From NCBI RefSeq assembly GCF_016861845.1, contig NZ_BOLV01000014.1, forward strand, positions 1-64,000: a stretch of DNA of 64,000 bases. Direction: 5' to 3'. Origin of the DNA: Lacticaseibacillus suilingensis (GTDB taxonomy: Bacteria > Bacillota > Bacilli > Lactobacillales > Lactobacillaceae). Under the pieces are notes generated by a model. The model was not told the origin of the DNA. It worked only from the letters and a program-made list of their open reading frames with translations, and made no database searches. Positions 57,740-64,000 of the stretch are shown piece by piece. The translations under genes were made by a program, and so were the position numbers. Within the stretch, counting starts at the first letter, position 1; every line of letters starts with the position of its first letter.

Positions 57740-58345
57740 TTAAATGGCTTTGGTCATATGGTTGTAGCGATGCGAGCCAATCATCAGTTCGCGGGTTTTC
57801 TTGAAGCCCTGCCGGCGGTACAGCTGTTCGGCACGCGGATTGGTTTGATCCACATTCAGCGACAGTAGCTTTTCGCCACGGGCTTTCACAATCGGCTCGA
57901 TGCCGGTTAACAGTGCGGTACCCACGCCATGATCTTGGGCACTTGCCGCCACCGCCAAGGTATCGATATACCATTCGCCAGGGTCGGTTTCGACGTCTGG
58001 GAACAATTCATGGTCGACAGGCAAGCCGACACTGGGCAAAAGCGGCTTGAACGCGTCATCGGTGGTGGCTTCTTGGGCGTGGGAATAACCCACCAAAATG
58101 CCATCGACCCCATTTGGGCCTTCATGGACAATGGTTTGCGGATACCCGTAGCGATAGTCTGGCAGTAGGAAAGCTTGCTCGAACACCCGATACAAATCGG
58201 GCTTAGCCATTTTCATCAGCTGCGGGACTTCCATTTCTTCAAACACCAAGTCGATTAACGGCACGACTTGAGCAGCATCTTCAGGGTGACTTTGACGAAT
58301 CATAATCAGTTGCGGTCTGAGCCCGCCAAAACGGTGCGACCGCAA
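57740..58345 (-). CDS. GNAT-family N-acetyltransferase
   Basis: A GNAT acetyltransferase of about 201 residues. The acetyl-CoA site is AAVAASAQDHGVGTALLTG (the Q/RxxGxG/A type loop, here QDHGVGTA), then LLSLNVDQTNPRAEQLYRRQGF, the usual C-terminal beta-bulge. A TTG at 58345 has AGGAGG 7 bases upstream and is the best-supported start; the domain proper begins at MIRQSHPEDAAQ (58303), an ATG without a ribosome site. Substrate unknown. Confidence 0.85.
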   Translation of the reverse strand: MRSHRFGGLRPQLIMIRQSHPEDAAQVVPLIDLVFEEMEVPQLMKMAKPDLYRVFEQAFLLPDYRYGYPQTIVHEGPNGVDGILVGYSHAQEATTDDAFKPLLPSVGLPVDHELFPDVETDPGEWYIDTLAVAASAQDHGVGTALLTGIEPIVKARGEKLLSLNVDQTNPRAEQLYRRQGFKKTRELMIGSHRYNHMTKAI

Positions 58346-58827
58346 CTATTCCCTCCTCAGGCGCCGTTTCGGTTCGGGTTAGGTCTAGTATATCAAAGTT
58401 TCAGGCCAAACCCTATTCCACCCTAAGCGCAAAACTATCCTTTAAACGCCGAAGATTCGCGACTTAGATGAGAATAAAGCAGGAATTTATCTTTAAATCC
58501 TGTTTCTCGCTTTAATAGCAAGTATAAGCAAAGCGCATCATTATTGGTGCACACCCATTGTAGCCACGATTGACGCGCGCTACAAAAACGTCACACATTT
58601 GTAATGAAGAAACCGGCAATGGATTGAGTATGTTGCATGGTTTGTAGAGGCTGTTCAAGGATAAAAGCGATAAGAAGCGCCTTAACCAGCAATATGGCCC
58701 ATATTTTGGGAGTGGAATCAGCGCCACTACTGCATCTTGTGGGATTTTGTCATTTTTGCTAACATTAGCACTGACGACACTTCTCGGTAACCAGTGTCGC
58801 CAGAATACAGTTGAAGGAGCGTTAAGG
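58346..58827. other. long intergenic region before the UgpCAEB-like operon
   Basis: About 480 bases between divergent genes, AT-richer than its flanks. An imperfect hairpin (CAGGA...TCCTG arms) lies at about 58482-58503. A moderate promoter (-35 TTGTGG 58737-58742, -10 TAACAT 58760-58765, 17-base spacer) is followed by a perfect inverted repeat CGACACT...AGTGTCG. No reading frame with a ribosome site was found. Confidence 0.5.
58737..58801 (+). promoter_or_regulatory. promoter and inverted repeat of the UgpCAEB-like operon
   Basis: -35 TTGTGG and -10 TAACAT precede a leader with CGACACT (58774-58780) and AGTGTCG (58795-58801), a perfect 7-bp inverted repeat with a 14-base centre, 26 bases before the GTG start. 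It is either an operator at the start of transcription or a hairpin near the ribosome site. Confidence 0.45.
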
Positions 58828-59889
58828 GTGAAAGTAACGTTTAAGGACGTCACTTTGTCCTACGATGGGAAAAAAGATACGCTGAAGAATCTGAACTTTA
58901 CGATTCCGGATGGCGCCCTAGTTTCTCTCTTGGGGCCAAGCGGCGGGGGCAAAACAACAACGCTGAATTTGATTTCAGGGTTGCTTCCTGCCACGAGTGG
59001 TCACATCTATTTTGGGGATGAAGATGTCACCAAGAAAGATGCGCTCGCGCGCAAAGTTGGCATGGTGTTTCAGAACTACTCACTTTATCCGCACCTGACC
59101 GTGCGTGATAACATCGCCTTTCCGCTGAAGATGCAAAAGGTGAGCAAAGCCGAACGCTACAAGCGGGCCGAAGAACTAGCCAAACTGGTTCATGTCGACG
59201 ATCAGCTCGACAAAAAACCAGCGGGGCTCTCTGGTGGTCAGCAGCAGCGGGTCGCGATTGCGCGCGCTTTGGCGAAATCGCCTTCCCTGCTCCTACTGGA
59301 TGAACCGTTGTCCAACTTGGACGCACGGCTGCGCATTGAGATGCGGCAAGAAATTCGCCGGATTCAGCAAGAAACTGGCGTGACGACGATTTTCGTCACG
59401 CATGACCAAGATGAGGCCTTGCATATTTCTGACCACATCATGGTGCTCAGTTTCGGCTCAATTCAGCAATTCTCCACCCCAGCGGAGCTTTACGAACGGC
59501 CAAGCAATCTGTTTGTCGCTAAGTTCATCGGCGAGCCTGTGATCAATTCAGTGCCCGCTGATGTCTTGCGGGCAGATTTGGTTGAGTCAGTGCCGGCTAG
59601 TGTGCTGGCGCAAGCGCACACCGTTGGCATTCGCAGTGAGGCCATTGTGCCGTTTGACAATGGCCAAGGCATGGTCGCGAAGATTCATGCCACCTTGCAG
59701 CAATCACAGAAGTACGGCCGCGAGTCCACCGCCTACCTCACCTACAATGGTCAGCAATTGCTGTCGACCGAGTTGGCGGGGCTGCCGGCATCACAAACGG
59801 AGGGTGACTTCTTCCTGACAAAAGCTGGCTTCTTCCTCTTTAATGAGCAAGGCGCCTTGATCTTTGGCGGTGAAGCCCATGATAAATGA
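58828..59889 (+). CDS. ugpC: ABC transporter ATPase, UgpC/MsmK type
   Basis: A 353-residue carbohydrate-type ABC ATPase. GTG start at 58828 (MKVTFKDVTLSYDGKKD) with AAGGAG 8 bases upstream. Walker A GPSGGGKTTT, Q-loop QNYSLYPHL, signature LSGGQQQR, Walker [14 protein letters not shown]-loop VTHDQ, then a shortened TOBE regulatory region (about 240-353). First gene of a four-gene importer operon; the gene order ATPase-permease-permease-binding protein is that of UgpCAEB systems of lactobacilli. The gene symbol is by family and order only. Confidence 0.85.
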   Translation: MKVTFKDVTLSYDGKKDTLKNLNFTIPDGALVSLLGPSGGGKTTTLNLISGLLPATSGHIYFGDEDVTKKDALARKVGMVFQNYSLYPHLTVRDNIAFPLKMQKVSKAERYKRAEELAKLVHVDDQLDKKPAGLSGGQQQRVAIARALAKSPSLLLLDEPLSNLDARLRIEMRQEIRRIQQETGVTTIFVTHDQDEALHISDHIMVLSFGSIQQFSTPAELYERPSNLFVAKFIGEPVINSVPADVLRADLVESVPASVLAQAHTVGIRSEAIVPFDNGQGMVAKIHATLQQSQKYGRESTAYLTYNGQQLLSTELAGLPASQTEGDFFLTKAGFFLFNEQGALIFGGEAHDK

Positions 59890-60772
59890 GAAACCCACCC
59901 TTAAGTCTTCACTGAAGGCTTACCTGTACCTGCTGCCTATGTTGGTGATTTCGCTGACGTTCAATATTTGGCCGATCATCTCATCATTTTTGATGAGCTT
60001 GTACACCAAATACAACTTCTACACCGACAAAGTCGACGCCATGGGGTTTGACAACTTTGTCTACCTCTGGAATGATCCAGACTTTCACCTAGCCGTGCGC
60101 AACACGTTGGTCTTTGTGGCTGGCGTGGTGCCGGTCACCGTGATTTTGTCGCTGATCATTGCGCTGCTTCTCAACCAGGTCAAATGGCTGTCTGGGTTCT
60201 TCCGCACAGTGTACTTCCTGCCGTTTGTGACATCAACGGTGGCGATTGCCATGGTGTGGAACTGGATTTACCATTCTGACTACGGGCTGATGAACTACTT
60301 CATGGGCCTGGTGGGGCTGCATCCGATTAATTGGTTGACCGACCCGCATTGGTCACTGCTCGCCTTGATCATTATGTCCATTTGGAAAAACCTGGGCTTC
60401 AACATCATTTTGTTCCTCGTAGGGCTGAACAACATCGACAAAGGCTACTACCAAGCCGCCGAAATCGATGGGGCGAATGCCTGGCAACGGTTCTGGAATG
60501 TAACGATTCCCATGATTTCTCCGATCACCTTCTTGGTGTCAGTCAATGGCGTCATTGGCTCGTTCAAAGTGTTCGACCAGATTTTTGCCTTGTTCCAAGG
60601 CCAGCCTGGCCCGGCAAACGCGGATTTGACCATCGTGTATTACTTGTATCAAAAGTTCTACACGGAATACAAATACCCCATCGCCGCCGCCAGCGGTGTG
60701 ATCTTGTTCTTCTTGATCTTACTGGTCACGTTGGTGCAGCTGTGGTACTCGCGCAAGCACGTGCACTATTAG
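59879..60772 (+). CDS. ugpA: ABC transporter permease, UgpA type
   Basis: A 297-residue permease, six membrane segments. Start at 59879 (MINEKPTLKSSLKAYLY), overlapping the ATPase stop by 11 bases. EAA loop: YYQAAEIDGANAWQRFWNVTIP, the carbohydrate-uptake (CUT1) form that docks on the ATPase. Forms the channel with the next gene product. Confidence 0.87.
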   Translation: MINEKPTLKSSLKAYLYLLPMLVISLTFNIWPIISSFLMSLYTKYNFYTDKVDAMGFDNFVYLWNDPDFHLAVRNTLVFVAGVVPVTVILSLIIALLLNQVKWLSGFFRTVYFLPFVTSTVAIAMVWNWIYHSDYGLMNYFMGLVGLHPINWLTDPHWSLLALIIMSIWKNLGFNIILFLVGLNNIDKGYYQAAEIDGANAWQRFWNVTIPMISPITFLVSVNGVIGSFKVFDQIFALFQGQPGPANADLTIVYYLYQKFYTEYKYPIAAASGVILFFLILLVTLVQLWYSRKHVHY

Positions 60773-60781
60773 GAGGCAACC

Positions 60782-61603
60782 ATGGCAAAAAAAATCAGTC
60801 GGATATTGTTGTATGTGATTGTGACGTTAGGCGCAATCACGATGCTGATTCCATTTTTGTGGATGGTGTCAACATCCCTTAAAACCAGTCCGGAAACCAT
60901 CAAGATTCCCCCGGTTTGGATTCCAAAAGTCTTGCAGTGGCACAACTATGTCGAGGCCTTTAACGCCGCGCCATTCGCCCGCTACTTCATCAACAGTGTC
61001 ATCGTGACGGTGGTCACCACCGTGGGCCAATTGTTCACCAGTATTCTGGCGGCTTTTGCCTTCTCACGGTTACACTTTTGGGGCAAGAACCTGCTCTTCA
61101 TGTTGTTCTTAGGCACGATGATGATCCCCGGCGAAATGCTGATCATCCCGAATTTCGTTACCTTGTCTAAGATTGGCTTGATTGATCACTACGGGGCCTT
61201 GATTGTACCCTGGCTGGCCAGTTTCTTCACTGTCTTCACTTTGCGTCAGGCCTTTCAGTCCACGCCTGAGCAAATTTACTACGCCGCCAAAATGGACGGT
61301 GCGACGGACTGGAAATATTTGTGGACGGTGCTGGTGCCAATGAGTAAGTCCACCATCACCGCGGTTACCGTGTTATCCGTCATTGGGAGTTGGAATTCCT
61401 TCATGTGGCCGCTGATTGTCACGAACAGCGAAAACATGCGCACCTTGCCGGTTGGGCTGCAAGCCTTCACCACTGATGCCGGGACCCAATACCAATTGCT
61501 GATGGCAGCATCAACTTTCGTCATCATCCCAATGGTGATTGTTTATATCTTCTTGCAAAAATACATTATTGCTGGCATATCCAAAGCTGGATTGAAAGGA
61601 TGA
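60782..61603 (+). CDS. ugpE: ABC transporter permease, UgpE type
   Basis: A 273-residue CUT1 permease with six membrane segments. EAA loop: IYYAAKMDGATDWKYLWTVLVP. N-terminal ITMLIPFLWMVSTSLKT and the end IIAGISKAGLKG are typical of the second permease in such operons. AGGAGG 5 bases before the ATG. Confidence 0.88.
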   Translation: MAKKISRILLYVIVTLGAITMLIPFLWMVSTSLKTSPETIKIPPVWIPKVLQWHNYVEAFNAAPFARYFINSVIVTVVTTVGQLFTSILAAFAFSRLHFWGKNLLFMLFLGTMMIPGEMLIIPNFVTLSKIGLIDHYGALIVPWLASFFTVFTLRQAFQSTPEQIYYAAKMDGATDWKYLWTVLVPMSKSTITAVTVLSVIGSWNSFMWPLIVTNSENMRTLPVGLQAFTTDAGTQYQLLMAASTFVIIPMVIVYIFLQKYIIAGISKAGLKG

Positions 61604-61612
61604 GTTCAACTC

Positions 61613-62908
61613 ATGAAAAAGAGTGTTTGGGGTAAATCATTACTTGGGGCAGCCGCTGTTGTGCTGGGCCTAGGCCTGGCCGCATGTGGCAACTCCTCTT
61701 CTGATAAGAGTAGTGATAGTGGCAAAAAAGTGACCATTACTTTCTGGCACGGGATGAATGGCCCGTACCAAAAAGCCTTAAACGGCATTATCAGCGATTT
61801 CAACAAGTCCCAGGATAAGTATGTGGTTAAAGGCACAGCGCAAGGCAACTACACGGCCCTGCAGCAAAAGATCATGGCGGCAGCTAAGTCCAAGAAGCTG
61901 CCAACGATTGCCCAGACAACCTACACCACCGTTCCTGACTATGTTTCCAACGGTTTCATCACCCCGCTGGATCCATACATGCTCAAAGGCTCTGACAAGC
62001 TGAGCCAAAGCAGTTTGGACGATATTTACCCAGCGTTCATCACCAGTTCCAAGTATGAAGGCAAGTACTACTCCATGCCATTTTCCAAGTCAACGCGGAT
62101 TATGTACTACAACCCAACTTTGATGAAGAAGCTTGGCGTGGACATGCCAAAGAGCTGGGAAGATCTTGAAGCCCTCGGGCCAAAGCTGAAAGCTCAAGGC
62201 GTGATGGTTATGGGCTTTGACTCCAGCTTTGATATGGAGCTTGAAGGCTTGGCCCGCCAAGCCGGCAACCCATTTGTTTCCAAGGACCTGAAGGCTAACT
62301 TGGACTCCAAGAAGACCCTCAAAGTCACGAACATGATTTACAACATGATTCAAAAAGGCGAAGCTAAGACCGCCGGCGAAGACTTCTATGGCGACAAGAG
62401 CTTCACTTCTGGTAAGACGCTGTTCTACTTCGGTTCTTCAGCTGGTATCTCTTCCATGAAGCAAAACGCGCCTAAAGGCTTCACCTGGGGCACCGCACCG
62501 CTTCCAACCTACAATGGCAAAAAAGCCACTGAATTGGCCGGCAACGACATTGTGATGTTCAAGTCTGCATCAACCGACGAACAAAAAGGCGCTTGGGCCT
62601 TCATGAAGTACCTGACCTCGAAGAAAGAAACCATCAAGTGGGCTGAAGCCACCGGCTATGTGCCGCTGCGTAAGTCTGCCGTTAAGGATGCTTCCTTCCA
62701 AGCTTATCTGAAGAAGAACCCAACCTCCAAGGCTGCGGTTGACTCCCTGAGCTTTGGGTTCCAGTCCACGGCGTTCAAGGGCTTCACTGAATACCGTAAC
62801 GACCTGCTCGATGCTGTCGACAACATGACGACCAAGGGCACCAAGCCTGAAACTGCCATGGCCGACCTGCAGAAGAAGACAGAAGTCATCTTAAAGGATG
62901 CCAAATAA
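61613..62908 (+). CDS. ugpB: UgpB-like substrate-binding lipoprotein
   Basis: A 431-residue extracellular solute-binding lipoprotein: signal peptide with lipobox LAAC (Cys25), then a Ser/Lys linker and the domain start VTITFWHGMNGPYQKALNG. YYSMPFSKSTRIMYYNPTL and ATGYVPLRKSAVK match the UgpB group, which binds sn-glycerol-3-phosphate or glycerophosphodiesters, though maltooligosaccharide-type CUT1 substrates cannot be excluded. There is no glycosidase or phosphodiesterase gene beside the operon. Codon use is strongly biased toward frequent codons, suggesting high expression. Confidence 0.85.
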   Translation: MKKSVWGKSLLGAAAVVLGLGLAACGNSSSDKSSDSGKKVTITFWHGMNGPYQKALNGIISDFNKSQDKYVVKGTAQGNYTALQQKIMAAAKSKKLPTIAQTTYTTVPDYVSNGFITPLDPYMLKGSDKLSQSSLDDIYPAFITSSKYEGKYYSMPFSKSTRIMYYNPTLMKKLGVDMPKSWEDLEALGPKLKAQGVMVMGFDSSFDMELEGLARQAGNPFVSKDLKANLDSKKTLKVTNMIYNMIQKGEAKTAGEDFYGDKSFTSGKTLFYFGSSAGISSMKQNAPKGFTWGTAPLPTYNGKKATELAGNDIVMFKSASTDEQKGAWAFMKYLTSKKETIKWAEATGYVPLRKSAVKDASFQAYLKKNPTSKAAVDSLSFGFQSTAFKGFTEYRNDLLDAVDNMTTKGTKPETAMADLQKKTEVILKDAK

Positions 62909-62924
62909 GCAACTTGTATTTTTG

Positions 62925-62954
62925 AACCGTCGCCTCGCGCGGCGGTTTTTTTGA
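62925..62954 (+). terminator. terminator of the UgpCAEB-like operon
   Basis: AACCGTCGC pairs with GCGGCGGTT (one G-T pair) around CTCGC, followed by T7. Confidence 0.92.
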
Positions 62955-63022
62955 TCTCTGCAGTTTCGCGTTTAGACTTGGTCAGTTAGAATAAAGGCAA
63001 AGCAATCATGGAGGTGGCGCCC

Positions 63023-63364
63023 ATGCCTAAAACCATTCAGGAAATGCCCTTCAACCAAATCTACCCGCTGTACGTCAACAAAGTGACCCGCAAAGGCCGC
63101 ACCCAAGCCGAGCTCGACGCTGTGCTCACCTGGCTCACCGGCTATCCTGCAGAGCAACTGGCAACCAGCACGCTCCCATTGAGCGCCTTTTTCGCCCAAG
63201 CCACCATGGCAAATACTGCCAACCAAATCACCGGCGTCATTTGCGGCGTGCGGGTGGAAACCATTGAAGACCCCCTGCTGCAGAAAATCCGGCAGATGGA
63301 TAAAGTCGTTGATGAACTCGCCAAAGGTAAATCAGTCGCAAAAATTGAACGGAAGACCTTGTAA
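63023..63364 (+). CDS. DUF2200 family protein
   Basis: A 113-residue protein starting MPKTIQEMPFNQIYPLYVN at 63023 (GGAGG 8 bases upstream). KVTRKGRTQAELDAVLTWLTGY, then NQITGVICGVRVETIEDPLL and MDKVVDELAKGKSVAKI are the conserved DUF2200 blocks. No function is known for the family. Full length. Confidence 0.9.
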   Translation: MPKTIQEMPFNQIYPLYVNKVTRKGRTQAELDAVLTWLTGYPAEQLATSTLPLSAFFAQATMANTANQITGVICGVRVETIEDPLLQKIRQMDKVVDELAKGKSVAKIERKTL

Positions 63365-63499
63365 GCCTCCTGACAAGTGAACATCATCTCGTCGCTTATC
63401 ACCGAAGGACTGCCTTGGAGAAACTGTCATATCAATGTAGTCTCTGCGGCGTTAACGATCAAACCTGCTGGCTCTGCGTATGAGTCTGAATGCTATGTA

Positions 63500-63657
63500 G
63501 GTCAGACCAACCGGAGCAGGCATGGGCTCAGTGGTGAAATTGTTCTTAGCCAGTGAATTTCTGGCTTAGAACAAGCCGCGACTTTGAGACTCGGGCTTCG
63601 AGGCTCAAAGCGCTGGCCACCACGTTCCAGCCCATGTCTGCGGAGGCTGGCCTGACC
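63500..63657. repeat. structured intergenic repeat, copy 2 (inverted relative to copy 1)
   Basis: A 158-bp element. Read on the minus strand it aligns with copy 1, with identical core segments GGGCTGGAACGTGGTGGCC and AAGTCGCGGCTTGTTCTAAG. Outer stem GGTCAG-g-CCA-g-CC with GG-t-TGG-t-CTGACC, all 13 positions paired (two by G-T). Hairpin arms are CTTTGAG-c-CTCG/CGAG-t-CTCAAAG and TTGTTCT-a-AGCCAG/CTGGCT-a-AGAACAA. Several stem pairs differ from copy 1 on both sides at once. Confidence 0.8.
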
Positions 63658-63697
63658 GAACCGGGCAGCTAGTGTAGTTGCACTCAGCATGGGCCTG

Positions 63698-63726
63698 ATG
63701 ACTTTTCCCGCTTTCAGGCGTACAAT
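63698..63726 (+). promoter_or_regulatory. promoter of the MBL-fold gene
   Basis: -35 ATGACT (63698-63703), 17-base spacer, -10 TACAAT (63721-63726), about 20 bases before the AGGAGG ribosome site. It lies downstream of the structured repeat. Confidence 0.55.
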
Positions 63727-63755
63727 AATGAACTACGCTAATTTAGGAGGCTAAT

Positions 63756-64000
63756 ATGACTGAAATCAGGTTTTTGAATGGACTGCAAACCATCGGCGGG
63801 AATATCGTTGAGTTCTCGCAAGGCACCAGCCGGGTCATCATGGACTTTGGGGTGGCGGCAGATTTAACCGACGAGACGCCGGCTTCGGCCATCGCCAATG
63901 GTAAATTACCGAATGTCCCAGAATTATTTGGCTTGGCTGAGGATCACTTTGAGCATGAGGCGATTTTCATTTCGCATCTGCACATCGATCACATGGGCGC
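63756..64000 (+). CDS. metallo-beta-lactamase-fold hydrolase (3' end beyond window)
   Basis: The first 81 residues of an MBL-fold protein: MTEIRFLNGLQTIGGNIVEF, then VIMDFGVAADL and the metal-binding HLHIDHMGA at the very edge (HxHxDH). The opening (T-IGGN-V-...-IMDFG) resembles RNase J/beta-CASP-like hydrolases and the related large MBL proteins of lactobacilli, rather than glyoxalase II. The rest is cut off. AGGAGG 6 bases before the ATG. Confidence 0.8.
   Translation, partial: MTEIRFLNGLQTIGGNIVEFSQGTSRVIMDFGVAADLTDETPASAIANGKLPNVPELFGLAEDHFEHEAIFISHLHIDHMG

Larger units (their letters stand above)
63365..63755. other. intergenic region before the MBL-fold gene
   Basis: About 390 bases. 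63365-63499 holds nothing I recognise; 63500-63657 is the structured repeat copy 2; the MBL-gene promoter follows. There is no clear terminator for the DUF2200 gene. Confidence 0.55.

Noticed and set aside
58512-58853. A 113-codon minus-strand frame in the gap before the ABC operon
   Set aside because: No ribosome site, low-complexity composition, and it overlaps the start of the ATPase gene and its promoter.
1-64000. CRISPR arrays, transposase genes, rRNA and tRNA genes
   Set aside because: No regularly spaced 20-40 base repeats, no DDE transposase motifs and no cloverleaf RNAs were recognised by eye; a dedicated scan would be needed to exclude short or degenerate cases.

Overview
The window looks like chromosome of a GC-rich Lactobacillaceae species, most likely a Lacticaseibacillus (casei group or a near relative). 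This is inferred from gene content and order (comG-ytxK-ackA, cdaA-cdaR-glmM, ung-pta-tsaE, potABCD behind an XRE-cupin regulator, PepF, VanZ and YczE membrane proteins) and from strong GGAGG Shine-Dalgarno sites. No rRNA, tRNA, CRISPR array or transposase gene was recognised.

Positions 1 to about 10.53 kb are the integrase-side end of a temperate siphophage-type prophage. A leftward early operon runs from a Cro-like repressor through an ORF6N antirepressor, DUF771, several tiny ORFs, Gp157, an ERF annealase, an HNHc nuclease, SSB, a replisome organiser, RusA and DUF1642, and continues past the left edge. A CI/LexA-like repressor, small membrane and unknown genes and a tyrosine integrase run rightward. 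The switch region carries consensus promoters and three copies of a GTCGC-N6-GCGAC operator, with a fourth copy inside cro. The replisome-organiser gene holds an 11-bp-phased repeat array that is a candidate phage origin.

From 10.5 to 22.6 kb come a host lipoprotein, a leftward uronate/glycosaminoglycan locus (LacI regulator, lone PTS EIIC, intracellular heparinase-type lyase, KdgF-like cupin, three ACCGGT-centred operators), two tandem amino-acid permeases, a small membrane protein, and ackA with a YtxK-type methyltransferase. The comG pseudopilus operon (22.7-26.1 kb) is transcribed into ytxK-ackA. An unknown protein and a divergent Rgg regulator, yebC, two membrane proteins and pepF follow.

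From 31.8 to 37.2 kb lie glmS, preceded by five TGGTATA repeats resembling NagR sites, and the cdaA-cdaR-glmM c-di-AMP/peptidoglycan-precursor operon. Next are a stand-alone AdhE-like acylating aldehyde dehydrogenase, a type II P-type ATPase with an unusual hairpin leader, queH, the spermidine/putrescine ABC operon with its regulator, a MalY/PatB C-S lyase, a Na+/H+ antiporter, murB, exoA, a DEDD exonuclease, tsaE-pta, ung, a HAD phosphatase with a LURP/YxjI-type protein, a GNAT enzyme, a UgpCAEB-like ABC operon, a DUF2200 protein and the start of a metallo-beta-lactamase-fold protein.

The most unusual feature is a two-copy, 151-158 bp intergenic element (52196-52346 and, inverted, 63500-63657). 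It folds into the same three-way-junction structure in both copies, and the outer stem and one arm show compensatory base changes. I do not recognise it as a known family.
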